Assembly: GCF_024741135.1 (NCBI RefSeq)
Contig: NZ_JANSUY010000015.1
Coordinates: 62,001-126,000, forward strand
DNA from: Aquiflexum gelatinilyticum
GTDB lineage: Bacteria > Bacteroidota > Bacteroidia > Cytophagales > Cyclobacteriaceae
Reading direction: 5' to 3'
Length of the DNA: 64,000 nucleotides
Of this stretch, positions 44,273 to 54,289 are shown piece by piece. Numbering within the stretch: the stretch's first letter is position 1; the number at the start of each line of letters is the position of its first letter. The position numbers and the translations under genes were made by a program. Below the pieces are notes generated by a model. The model was not told the origin of the DNA, did no database searches, and saw nothing but the letters and a program-made list of their open reading frames with translations.

Positions 44273-47200
44273 TCAATCAACAACCGTAACTGAGCTAATT
44301 ATGGATTTAGAAATATTTTCAAAATTATTTTTATAAATGATCTTGACGGAATAATTCCCGGGCTGAATTGATTGTCCATTGAATTCTCCATTCCATTCGC
44401 AAGAGTCCATTCCAGCATCAAAATTTTGCTTGGTACAATGGAAAACCATCTGACCCCAATTATTAAAGATATAAACCTCAATTTGATCAACCAAAGAATT
44501 GGAATAAACCTTAAATGGCATTGAAACATCCTTTGTGCTCATTCCAGTAGTATGTCTGACTTGAAAAACACATTCTTCCTTTACTTCAAAGGAAGTTGTA
44601 AATAAACAGCCTTCAAAACTCGTCACGGTCAATTTGTAACTTCCTTTCTCTGAAGGTGAAAATGTAGGTTGGTCATTCACCAAAACTCCGTTCAAAAACC
44701 ATTCATACTTTAAGAAAGAACCCGGATTGATAGAAACGACATTTCCCAATGACGGACAGATGATATAATTTTCCTCGACCTGAGGCCTATTTTCATCCAT
44801 ACTTTTCATGAGGAGGATTAAGTCACTTCCCAAAAGACAACCCAGATGGTTTCTCATCTCCACCTCGTATGTACCTTCTTGAGAAACCACGATTTCATTC
44901 TGGTTTAAAAAATTTACCAATGAGATTCTATTCCCATTGAAATCTGTAAAAAACCAATTTATAATGATTGAAGGAGAAAGATTAGCTTCTAATGTAATGG
45001 AAACACTTTCTGTGTCCGGACAGTAAGGCGAGGATACAAGCTTGCCTTCAAATGCAAGTATTGGCTTACTTATTTCAAATTCCTTTTTGTTGGGTTCAGG
45101 ACATGCAAAACTTCCCTTTGGTCTTACCTCCAACTCAAAAATACCGAAACTCTGTGGACTCAAGAATTCTTCGGTTCCGACCAACTCACCAACTTCATTG
45201 TACCAAAAAATATCAACTTCAGCAGTTGGTTTGCCAAACAAGTTGGCTGAATAAACAAGTTTTCCTTCACAGTTTTGTTCTAAAATCTCGGGCTCAAAAT
45301 CCACTGAAGCATTCTTTATTACCTGTATTTTTTTTGTGACAGTACACAAGGCAATATTGCTGTCAGCACTTTCTCCTGTAATGGAATACTCTCCATTTTC
45401 TGATATCAAGAATTTCTCGCCTTTCCCAAAAGTATTTGAAGTTCCATCTGGATTGATAACTGTGAATTTTAAATCCAAATCTGTAATCGGAATAAGTTCA
45501 AAAGTTTCACAGACAACCAGCTGTTCAGGTACTTCAAAGAATGCCAAATCCTCACTTTCTTTTATGCTGACAAGAGCTCTGCCGATTTCACAGGACAAAT
45601 CATTGAATACGACTGCCTCATAGTTTCCAGGACTGCTGACAGAAATCCGGGTTTCATTTTCGAATTGATCCAAAACCGATATGTTCCCCAATAAATCTAT
45701 GTACAACCAGGAAATGGTTTCAACTGACTCTTGATCTGTTGAAAGAGTAATCTCGGAAATTCCCCCCGGGCAAAGTGCTGTAGATTGAAGAGATAACTCC
45801 ACTTCTAAAATTTCACGATCGATTATGAAGGATTTTGGAGGTGTTGGGCATGCCTCTGAGTTTTTAGGCTGCACTTCAAGTTTAAATTCTCCAAAAGAAG
45901 TTGGGAATAAAAACTCTTCTGTTCCGACTATTTCATTTTTTTCATTGAACCAAGTAATATTAAACCTGCTTGGATCAGCGCCAAAAAGATTGGCAACATA
46001 CTGCTTGTTACCAAAACAATCTCTTGAAATCAATTCAGGTTGATATTCGATAGGATTGGAAACAGTCACAAACAGCGTTGTTTCTTTGGGACACAATCCT
46101 CCCTGAGAATCGCTTTCAAATCCCAAAAAAATGTATTCTCCTGATTGGTCAATTCTAAAAGCCTCGTCTTTGGTTTTTGTCACCTTAGAATTGTCAGGGT
46201 AAGTCAAAGTAAATGACAGGTTTTGATTTGTAGTCGGGGTTAAGTCAAAATACCCGCAAACATTCAGTCTATCAGGAATAGAATAGCTAACCTGAGGTTT
46301 GCTGCCGATTACAATTCTCTCAGTTTTTGGATTAACGCATCCTGCGGCTTCACTGATTTCTACAAAATAATTCCCTGCAGGGGCTAAAATGGAAAATTCT
46401 TCCACATCAATTAAATCTCCCTTTTTCACTACCCCACCTGTTGTTGTCAAAAGTCTGTACGTCCCCGAGAAATTTGCCTCAAGCATTTTGATGTAGATTT
46501 GGCCATCAATTTTTCCTGAAATATCACAGGTTTCTCCGACCACTTCCTTTACGGTGTATTCAAGGTTGGATGGGGGATTGGTTAGGGGCAAAATAGCACC
46601 TTTTGATCTTGAACATCCATTCAAGGCACCTGAAGCTGCATATAAACCTGGTGACAATCCTGGGATTTTAATTACTTCTCCTTCGGTAAGGTTTCGGAAT
46701 GTGGCAAAAACAATTCCATCTCTTCTAACCCTCAAGATATCCAAGTCAGTCAAAGCAACGATTTCCAAAATCCCGTCGTTGGAGCCACAATTTTCTGAAC
46801 CCTTTTCAAAGGTAATATTGAAATTACTATGCTGGTTTACTGTGAAATTTACAAAATCTTCAGTTTTACAATATTCGGAAGCGCTGTTATCTACTTCAAA
46901 AATTATCTTATACAACCCGGGGCCCTGCAAATCTCTACCTCCAACAATCTGCCATTTGTTGCCATTTCCAAGAAATACTTTATCATCAGTACCTTCTTTT
47001 TGAAAAAACCAAGATCCGAAAACCGAATTTCCTGCAGACACAATTGTAGATTGGGATCCTTCACAGACCTGATCTGTACTGATGGACAATTGGTACTCCT
47101 TGGGTTTATAGACGTAGGTAGTAATTGAAAATGGACAAACTTCCCCCCCTATTTCATTCAGGGTAAAAAATTCAACACTATACTTATCCTCTTTATTGAC

Positions 47201-47755
47201 TTGGATACTGTTACCTGTTCCGACAAGTTGGCCGCTTCCATCATACCATTTTATTTGGAAAGAACTGAGTTTAGGAGTATTTGGATCCAATAATGTCAGC
47301 GTGGCTGTACCATCATTACATAGCAGATATGAATTTTGTATGATTAAATCCGCTCCTTTGTTGATGATGATTTTTTTTGTTCCGGAATATACTTCTTCTA
47401 CCCCTCTTCTTATGGTCAATTGGATTTCAAACTCCCCTTGTTCTGAAAAGGTATAACTGAAAGATTGAAACCCACCTTCCCTTTCTATTAGAACACTTCC
47501 GTCAGTTTTGATAATTTTCCATCGAAATACATCTGAGACCAAACCTCCACCAAAAAATTCTCCGATTATACTTCCATAATAAAGACACAATTCTTCTGGT
47601 CCTGTTATTCCAAAATCGCTGATCGTACCCGGTAAAATAGCAGAAACTTCTCCCGGATTTTTATGGTCCAAATCTGATTCTATAGAGGCAATTCCCGATT
47701 GCACCGACAAAAAAAGCAATAGAATTGCTATGAGGTGATTTTTTAAACTTTTCAT
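44273..47755 (-). CDS. Large secreted multidomain protein B with T9SS type B sorting domain and internal duplication
   Basis: 1,160 residues from ATG 47755 (MKSLKNHLIAILL, a good signal peptide); an in-frame TTG at 47779 is less likely. The same order as protein A: PKD-like start (ITGPEELCLYYGSIIGEFFG), beta modules, and C-terminal sorting domain (VYIFNNWGQMVFHC, CEWNGEFNGQSIQPGNY). Unlike A it carries the ~245-residue module twice: compare YVANLFGADPSRFNITWFNE with YSANLFGKPTAEVDIFWYNE, each followed by the GTEEFL sequence. It is expected at the cell surface. The duplication suggests length variation by recombination. Confidence 0.85.
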   Translation of the reverse strand: MKSLKNHLIAILLLFLSVQSGIASIESDLDHKNPGEVSAILPGTISDFGITGPEELCLYYGSIIGEFFGGGLVSDVFRWKIIKTDGSVLIEREGGFQSFSYTFSEQGEFEIQLTIRRGVEEVYSGTKKIIINKGADLIIQNSYLLCNDGTATLTLLDPNTPKLSSFQIKWYDGSGQLVGTGNSIQVNKEDKYSVEFFTLNEIGGEVCPFSITTYVYKPKEYQLSISTDQVCEGSQSTIVSAGNSVFGSWFFQKEGTDDKVFLGNGNKWQIVGGRDLQGPGLYKIIFEVDNSASEYCKTEDFVNFTVNQHSNFNITFEKGSENCGSNDGILEIVALTDLDILRVRRDGIVFATFRNLTEGEVIKIPGLSPGLYAASGALNGCSRSKGAILPLTNPPSNLEYTVKEVVGETCDISGKIDGQIYIKMLEANFSGTYRLLTTTGGVVKKGDLIDVEEFSILAPAGNYFVEISEAAGCVNPKTERIVIGSKPQVSYSIPDRLNVCGYFDLTPTTNQNLSFTLTYPDNSKVTKTKDEAFRIDQSGEYIFLGFESDSQGGLCPKETTLFVTVSNPIEYQPELISRDCFGNKQYVANLFGADPSRFNITWFNEKNEIVGTEEFLFPTSFGEFKLEVQPKNSEACPTPPKSFIIDREILEVELSLQSTALCPGGISEITLSTDQESVETISWLYIDLLGNISVLDQFENETRISVSSPGNYEAVVFNDLSCEIGRALVSIKESEDLAFFEVPEQLVVCETFELIPITDLDLKFTVINPDGTSNTFGKGEKFLISENGEYSITGESADSNIALCTVTKKIQVIKNASVDFEPEILEQNCEGKLVYSANLFGKPTAEVDIFWYNEVGELVGTEEFLSPQSFGIFELEVRPKGSFACPEPNKKEFEISKPILAFEGKLVSSPYCPDTESVSITLEANLSPSIIINWFFTDFNGNRISLVNFLNQNEIVVSQEGTYEVEMRNHLGCLLGSDLILLMKSMDENRPQVEENYIICPSLGNVVSINPGSFLKYEWFLNGVLVNDQPTFSPSEKGSYKLTVTSFEGCLFTTSFEVKEECVFQVRHTTGMSTKDVSMPFKVYSNSLVDQIEVYIFNNWGQMVFHCTKQNFDAGMDSCEWNGEFNGQSIQPGNYSVKIIYKNNFENISKSIISSVTVVD

Positions 47756-47946
47756 TTGCGAGATAGGGTAAAGATTCAAAAGAAACCTTGACCCAAATCT
47801 ACAGTATTTTAATTGTAGAAAAAAATATTTTTGTATTTAAAATACATTTATTTAAATATAAAAAACATTTATTCGTATGATTTATAATTTGAAAGTGTTT
47901 TTTAAAATCATGTTTGAATAAAAATATTTGTATGATTTCAAAGTAA

Positions 47947-48696
47947 TTATCTTACAAATCTCCAATTTCCCTCAGCATCCTCTCCTGCCCATTCGTAATT
48001 TGATTCATTGAACGTTTTGAGCAATTCGGGGTCATTAATTCTATTTTTTATGATATGATTAACCATCATTCCACGCGCTTTTTTTGCAAACAATCCAATG
48101 ACCTCATATTTCCCGTTCCGATATTCTTGAAAAATAGGAGTGATTACTTTCATTTTCAAGAATTTTTGGTCCACCGCTTTGAAATATTCCTGTGATGCAA
48201 GATTCACCAATGCTTCTCCTTTTGCTGTTTCATTGATAGCCTTTGCAATCCGGGTCCCCCAAAACTCATATAGGTTTTTACCTTTCTTATTCTCAAGCCT
48301 GACCCCCATCTCCAAACGATATGGCTGAATCAAATCCAATGGTTTTAGCAATCCATACAAACCTGAAAGAATTCGCAAATTTTCTTGGGTAAACTGAAAA
48401 TCCTCTTCCGAAAAATTATCCACATCAATTTGCATATAGACATCGCCTTTGAATGCCAATAGCGCTTGTTTCGAGTTATGCATTTCAAATTCATTTTGAA
48501 AATCAACAAATCGCTGCTTATTCAAAACTGCGAGGTTTTCGCTTATCCCCATCAAATTCTGAAGGTCTGAAAGGGATTTTCTTTTCATTAATCTAACCAA
48601 TTCAAAAGTTTCCTTTTGGAAATCAGGCAATGAAAATAAAGGTAATTCTGAGGTACTTAAATCAAGTGTTTTTGCGGGTGAAATAAGGGTAATCAT
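47947..48696 (-). CDS. yaaA: YaaA family peroxide-stress protein
   Basis: 249 residues, typical. Starts MITLISPAKTLDLST, the family signature. Further conserved parts are AFKGDVYMQIDVDNFSEED, LRILSGLYGLLKPLDLIQPY, RLEMGVRL and FWGTRIAKAI. Known members limit free iron and oxidative DNA damage under peroxide stress and can bind DNA. It sits between two cargo genes; 15 bp separate its start from the end of protein C, so it may be transcribed with it. Confidence 0.94.
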   Translation of the reverse strand: MITLISPAKTLDLSTSELPLFSLPDFQKETFELVRLMKRKSLSDLQNLMGISENLAVLNKQRFVDFQNEFEMHNSKQALLAFKGDVYMQIDVDNFSEEDFQFTQENLRILSGLYGLLKPLDLIQPYRLEMGVRLENKKGKNLYEFWGTRIAKAINETAKGEALVNLASQEYFKAVDQKFLKMKVITPIFQEYRNGKYEVIGLFAKKARGMMVNHIIKNRINDPELLKTFNESNYEWAGEDAEGNWRFVR

Positions 48697-48711
48697 GCTT
48701 ATTTTTAATAT

Positions 48712-51700
48712 TTATTCAATTACTAAAATGGACTTTGTGATTTTGTTGGTAACGTTTTGGTTGTTGCTTTTAAAATTGACTACAACAGGATAAACGCCAA
48801 TTGGGACATAGGTTCCGTTCACTGTCCCATCCCAACTGCAAACAAATGTATCTGCACTTATGTTTTTCTGTTCGCAATAGAAAATCAATTCCCCCCATCT
48901 GTTGAAGATGAAAACTTCCAATTCATCTACAAAATCATTGGTATAAACCAAAAAGTTCCTATCGGGATTGCTTGGCACCATGGCGTCAGGAAATATTACC
49001 CTCAAGGCACAATCTTCTAGAACTTCAAAGCTTACTGTATACTCGCAACCCAAGTTATCAGAAACGGTAAGCAGATAATTTCCCGGTAAAGTAGGTACAA
49101 AAACAGGATCAGGAGAAACTTCATTTCCTTCAAGTTTCCATGAATAAAAATCATAAACCCCGGGGTTAAGTTGAACTGTCACATTTTCTATTGCACAGAT
49201 CGTATAGCTTGGGGCCAATACGGGAGGAACTATTACCGACCTGGAAATCTGCACTTGTTCCCTAGCCAACTCACAACCTAAATCGCTAATTAAAGCAACT
49301 TCAAAAACCCCGACATCAAAAACAGTAACAGTTTGCTGTCCTGTCAAGTCAGGGAGTGGCGTCCTCACAGAACCCACGACACTAAACCAAAGTGTTTCGG
49401 AGACATTGGTAAAATCAGCCTCAACCGTAATGTTGGCAAAGGTGTCTCCAGCACAAAACTGTTGTGCTACCAAGTTGATTTCCAAATCCTCTAAAAATTC
49501 ATCTACTTCAAATTCTATGGTTCTCTCCGGACATAAACCTCCACTTCTTGGTTGAACCTCTAAAGTATATGTTCCTGGACTTGGCGGGAAAAACACCTGA
49601 TTTCGACCTACAATATCCCCGGCTACATTTCTCCAATAGAAATTCGCATTATTGGGATTAAACCCAAAAAGTACAGCTTCATAGGATACTCCCAAATCGC
49701 AGTCTACTATAGGGTCGCTCAAAGAGAAATCGATAGGACTGTTAATGACCACTTCTATTAAACTCAACTCACTTGGACACAAAACCCCATTGGGGTCAAA
49801 TCCTCTGACGGTGTACACACCGGTAAATTCAAACAAATATCCTCCATCTTGATCAGGATTGATCAATTGCCCGTTTGGTCCCCGTACTTCATAATTAAGT
49901 ACTATCTGAGATTGGGGTTCTAAAATATACAAACCACAGGCAGTCACATTGGTAGGGACTGAGAATACAACCTGTTCGGCATTGTCAATGATATAAGAAA
50001 CAGGATCGGGAAAAGCACAATCTACAATATCAATCAGAGTCAAATTATACGTTCCATCAGGGAGTGGGACATTGATGGAATCAGTAGCAGTAAATGTGCC
50101 CGTAAACTCCTGACCATCTTCTTGTCTGATCAATTGATAGGAGCCTGACTGAGGGCCAAGATTAAACACTATATCCATTGATCCAAAGTCAACCCCTGTT
50201 GCGGTACAGGTTTCAGGATTGGCAGTGATTTCAAAATCAGAAATACCAACCGGAGGATTCAAATTTTGAACCACTACGGGTAGTAAAAATTCACAACCCG
50301 AATCACTTGTCGCCACTATTGTATACACTCCCGGTTCCAGTCCAGTCACAACAGGCAACACATCGCCGGAAACCACATTGGTAAATGTTTGGCCTGTTTC
50401 ATCAATCCGTACCTCATCGGCATCCGCCAACATGGTTATTTCAAAACTACCATTGGCTGCGGCACAGTCATCTGCTTGTGTCAAAACCACCACTTCGAAA
50501 ACCGGAATCGGAAATACAATCAGTTCCAATTGTTTTTCAATAATACAACCTGCCAGGATAGGGTCTTCTGTAACAAAAATTATATCATAGACTCCAGGAG
50601 AGGGAAGAGTATTGGGAACCAGATTCAATTCAAAAAACTCTCCTAATGGAACCCTGTTTACGGTTCCCTGAACCTGATAAAACCATTCTCCGGAAATAGG
50701 GGTATTAGGTGCGAATACAACAAGATTTTCATCATAACAAACCTGGTCAGCTGATTGCGTCAGGTCAAATTCAAAAGCGGGGCCTACAAAAACAGAAGCT
50801 TCCGAAGGACATGGGTCAAAAAAGGCCGGATCTACACCCGCACCCGGTCTATGGGATACCGATACGGTGAAAATACTTTCTTCATTTACAATGATAGTAT
50901 TGGAGTTTTGGTCACCAAACAATTGTCCCGCTGCATTTCTCCATTCAAAATCATAAAGCCCATCAGCCGGATTATATCCATCAATCGCAGTAAGACTTAT
51001 AGGAGTTCCCAAACACAAAGTAACAGCCTCGGGCAATGTAAGTGCAGGAGGAGCAATCACCAAAACTTCAAGCCTTCCTTCATAAAAATCAGGATCTCCA
51101 CAGCGGTCTACCCTCAGATCAACTGTATACAGACCAGGTCTGGTAAATTGATGCTCATAAATCTGAAACTGCTCACCAGGACCGCCAAAGTTATTGAGTT
51201 CAACGGTGCCGTCCTCGTGGGTGATTGTCCAGAAATAACTGTCAATATCAGGTTCGCCAGCTCCTTGGAACTGTCCAATCACTCCATTTTGGGGATCAAG
51301 ACATAATTGCGGAGTTCCTGAAAGTAAAGGATCAGGTATGCTGCTACCGGACTGCTGCACAAAAGAAGGCAATCCCAGGTTACTCATCCCTGTCAATGGA
51401 GGTGAACCCATTTCATTGTAAATACTCACATTGCAATCGGTGCCTGAATTGATGGATCCAAGCATATTCTGGCCAGGTCGGGCAACATAGATTTGACCAT
51501 CGGGACCGATTTGCAAGGCTCCAAATGGCCCCGATGTGCTCAACACTCCCCTTACTGAAGAATTCAAAATACATGCCTCTCTTTGAGGTCTTGTGGTGGC
51601 ATTTTCAAAACAGGTTGCGCAGGCTAAAGGAGTGGTACCGTTTTGCTCCGGAGCATGTATCAAAAACTCCTCTACTTTTCCTCCTCCCCCAGTATATGAG

Positions 51701-54207
51701 ACATAAGCACGGCTGCCATCTGGAGAAAATTCCATTCCATATATATCCTCTCCGTTACATCCCAAATCCAACAAAGCATACTCCGTCATCTCTCCGGTTT
51801 CAGGATCAAAATCAAAAATTTCCAATCTGCTACAAGCCCCATCCTGAATAGTAACAGCAACTTTCGTCCCATCAGGGCTGAATTTCATCGTACCTACACC
51901 TGTATTAAATCCATGATTGGATCCAACAGATGAAAATACCGGGCTACCTATCCCAAATATTGAAACAGGATATGCCCTGAATGTATTATTGCCAAGTTCG
52001 TGGAACAACACCCATGTGGTATCTCCCGCTGCCAATGCAGCTGAATGCTCTGTGCTTGGACTGAAAAGGAAATTGTCCTTACTGACTACATTTCCGACCC
52101 CGTTCGGATTTTCGACTTTGATATCTACAACAGAAAATTTAACCTGATTACTTCCATCTGCTGCAGTTTGGGTAGTAAAGAGATAAAATATTGTTTCATC
52201 TTGTGGAACAGGAACAGCCAACACACTTTGGGAAGAAAGGTTACTTCCACCGATGCTGTCTCCGTTTTCCATGACATTCCCATTCAGGTCCCAAACTGTT
52301 TCCCCATCAGTAAAGAACAAGACCTGACCAGTTTCATCTGATATCGTTGTCGTACCTGCAGGGATGTTTTGATTGTGGCTGACCGCTCTCGGTGTGGGTC
52401 CATTGGGATTGTTGGGATCAGGATTAAAATCCAATCCGGCACCATCTCCAAAATACCAAACGTTATTGCTTTGGTCATTTAAATCCCAGATCCTAACTCT
52501 AACACTGCCATAGGCATAGCATTCAGAACCCGGTTCCCTTACTAAAACCCAATACAATCCCGGCAAATCAACACAATTGTCTTTGATTGGTCTCCATTCC
52601 CGGATATTGGACCAAAAATATTCATAAGTTCCACCGCCGCCTCCACCGCCGCCTTGGTCGTCACCCGCCTGGACTTCCAGCATTGAGCCAATATCTACGC
52701 AGGCCCCCTCACAAACCGTGGTGTCTTGCGCGCTGAATTGAACCTGCAATTCATTAGGCAACAATGTGATGGTTTTGTTTACTGTTTGTGTGGTTCCGTC
52801 AGCAAAAGTTACTGTCAAGGTAACATCAATGCTCTCGTTGGAAGTAGCTTCCTCAGGAATCAACAAATGCTCTTGGGTAAAATCGATATCAACCGGAGCA
52901 CCATCTTCATCTGTTAATGGCGGATTAAAAGTCCATTCAAAGCTTACAGGGCGAAAATTTTCGGGTGTAATCAAACTTGTCAACTGTACCGGATTGTTAG
53001 AGCAGGGTTCTTCAGGATTCCATTCAAAATCTACTGTTGCATTGATGTTTTGATTTGGAGCAAACTGTGGAAAAATCCTTCCACAAAAATCTGTTCCATT
53101 AAATGGATCTTCTTCCAATTCGATTTCAGTAAGGTCAACCACATCAGGATTTTCAACACGACCGATCAATTGAGGACCACCAGCTACTTCTTCATATATG
53201 TAATAAAGTCTGCCATCAGGTCCTGTTTTTACATCATAGATCTGAAAAACGTCATTTTCAAAGGGAATTACCTCAGGAGTTGCAGTCAGATCACTCAATG
53301 GAACCCGAAGCAACTCATCACCGCGGGAAAAATAAATAAAATCACCATCAGGGGAAAAGGCAGCTCCTCCAAAATCAGCGCCACTACTTGATTGGGAAAT
53401 CGGCTCCAAAACTCCAAAAGAGCCCGTTGCCACATCAAAGTCTAAAACGACAATATCCGCACTTGGGTCTTCAGGAATCAATATGATTTTTTGGGAAGCT
53501 TCATCGAAAACCATAAACTTTGGAGTGAATGGAATCGCAGCATTTGTATTGAGGATAAATTCACCGGGGTTTGCACCTATTCTTCTTGAAAATATCGTAC
53601 CACCTTCGATACTAAGCAGATATGAGGGGGATTGAGGTGTTTTCACCACCATGATTGGTCCGGAAACTGCACCGACAATTACTTGGTCTTTCTCTATAAT
53701 TTCTCCCAAAGGAGGTTCATTGCCTACCGCTTGTCCGGGAGCATTCATATCAATAAGGGAGTACTGCAAATCCCCTGAAGAATTTTTATAAAAAATGTAA
53801 TACAGTTTATCTCCAGCAGGATCATAATTCAACACTCCAATGGCCAAATCTTGCTGTCCATTGATGTTTCCGTCTATACCTGGAGCTACACCTTCAAGTA
53901 TTTGATTGTTCGCATCATAGACCAAAACACCGTTGCTATAAAAAATAATGTTGCCAGAAATTGGATCGATGGCTACTGCGTTGTTATTTTGTCCTATAAT
54001 CACCCCGCTTGGAAGATTCCTTACTATTGGATCTTCTCCTTTTCCAAATGAAAGAATGTTGTTTTGGCCTGTCCCGCAGTCACCAAAAATCCATTCGTTA
54101 TTGTTAAAACCTTGGGCATGAAGGGGTGCAGTATTTAATGCATTGTTTAAAAATATTAACGCACTAAAAAAAAGGAAAATTTTTATGGAATTACTTAGGC
54201 TTTTCAT
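48712..54207 (-). CDS. Giant secreted multidomain protein C with T9SS type B sorting domain
   Basis: 1,831 residues. Signal peptide to ~31 (TAPLHAQ). The first ~960 residues hold two related propeller-like lobes, each opening with a W-FGD motif (NNEWIFGDCGTGQNNILSFG and NNVWYFGDGAGLDFN), joined by a PKD-like domain and an eight-glycine stretch. From about residue 970 the protein matches A and B: PKD-like (CLDPQNGVIGQFQGAGE), beta modules, and a C-terminal sorting domain (VFIFNRWGELIFYC, CSWDGTVNGTYVPIGVY). It is a surface protein of the gliding/adhesion type. It diverges from the PorP/SprF gene, its probable export partner. Confidence 0.87.
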   Translation of the reverse strand: MKSLSNSIKIFLFFSALIFLNNALNTAPLHAQGFNNNEWIFGDCGTGQNNILSFGKGEDPIVRNLPSGVIIGQNNNAVAIDPISGNIIFYSNGVLVYDANNQILEGVAPGIDGNINGQQDLAIGVLNYDPAGDKLYYIFYKNSSGDLQYSLIDMNAPGQAVGNEPPLGEIIEKDQVIVGAVSGPIMVVKTPQSPSYLLSIEGGTIFSRRIGANPGEFILNTNAAIPFTPKFMVFDEASQKIILIPEDPSADIVVLDFDVATGSFGVLEPISQSSSGADFGGAAFSPDGDFIYFSRGDELLRVPLSDLTATPEVIPFENDVFQIYDVKTGPDGRLYYIYEEVAGGPQLIGRVENPDVVDLTEIELEEDPFNGTDFCGRIFPQFAPNQNINATVDFEWNPEEPCSNNPVQLTSLITPENFRPVSFEWTFNPPLTDEDGAPVDIDFTQEHLLIPEEATSNESIDVTLTVTFADGTTQTVNKTITLLPNELQVQFSAQDTTVCEGACVDIGSMLEVQAGDDQGGGGGGGGTYEYFWSNIREWRPIKDNCVDLPGLYWVLVREPGSECYAYGSVRVRIWDLNDQSNNVWYFGDGAGLDFNPDPNNPNGPTPRAVSHNQNIPAGTTTISDETGQVLFFTDGETVWDLNGNVMENGDSIGGSNLSSQSVLAVPVPQDETIFYLFTTQTAADGSNQVKFSVVDIKVENPNGVGNVVSKDNFLFSPSTEHSAALAAGDTTWVLFHELGNNTFRAYPVSIFGIGSPVFSSVGSNHGFNTGVGTMKFSPDGTKVAVTIQDGACSRLEIFDFDPETGEMTEYALLDLGCNGEDIYGMEFSPDGSRAYVSYTGGGGKVEEFLIHAPEQNGTTPLACATCFENATTRPQREACILNSSVRGVLSTSGPFGALQIGPDGQIYVARPGQNMLGSINSGTDCNVSIYNEMGSPPLTGMSNLGLPSFVQQSGSSIPDPLLSGTPQLCLDPQNGVIGQFQGAGEPDIDSYFWTITHEDGTVELNNFGGPGEQFQIYEHQFTRPGLYTVDLRVDRCGDPDFYEGRLEVLVIAPPALTLPEAVTLCLGTPISLTAIDGYNPADGLYDFEWRNAAGQLFGDQNSNTIIVNEESIFTVSVSHRPGAGVDPAFFDPCPSEASVFVGPAFEFDLTQSADQVCYDENLVVFAPNTPISGEWFYQVQGTVNRVPLGEFFELNLVPNTLPSPGVYDIIFVTEDPILAGCIIEKQLELIVFPIPVFEVVVLTQADDCAAANGSFEITMLADADEVRIDETGQTFTNVVSGDVLPVVTGLEPGVYTIVATSDSGCEFLLPVVVQNLNPPVGISDFEITANPETCTATGVDFGSMDIVFNLGPQSGSYQLIRQEDGQEFTGTFTATDSINVPLPDGTYNLTLIDIVDCAFPDPVSYIIDNAEQVVFSVPTNVTACGLYILEPQSQIVLNYEVRGPNGQLINPDQDGGYLFEFTGVYTVRGFDPNGVLCPSELSLIEVVINSPIDFSLSDPIVDCDLGVSYEAVLFGFNPNNANFYWRNVAGDIVGRNQVFFPPSPGTYTLEVQPRSGGLCPERTIEFEVDEFLEDLEINLVAQQFCAGDTFANITVEADFTNVSETLWFSVVGSVRTPLPDLTGQQTVTVFDVGVFEVALISDLGCELAREQVQISRSVIVPPVLAPSYTICAIENVTVQLNPGVYDFYSWKLEGNEVSPDPVFVPTLPGNYLLTVSDNLGCEYTVSFEVLEDCALRVIFPDAMVPSNPDRNFLVYTNDFVDELEVFIFNRWGELIFYCEQKNISADTFVCSWDGTVNGTYVPIGVYPVVVNFKSNNQNVTNKITKSILVIE

Positions 54208-54289
54208 AATTTACACGTTGCGTTTAAAACAACAAAACGTTTTCGACGTTGCAAAGGTGAATCTAATTGCTAACATAACGAATTACTAC

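Noticed and set aside
54143-54289. Longer start for the PorP-like protein, overlapping the divergent giant gene.
   Set aside because: It would place 49 non-secretory residues before a good signal peptide.
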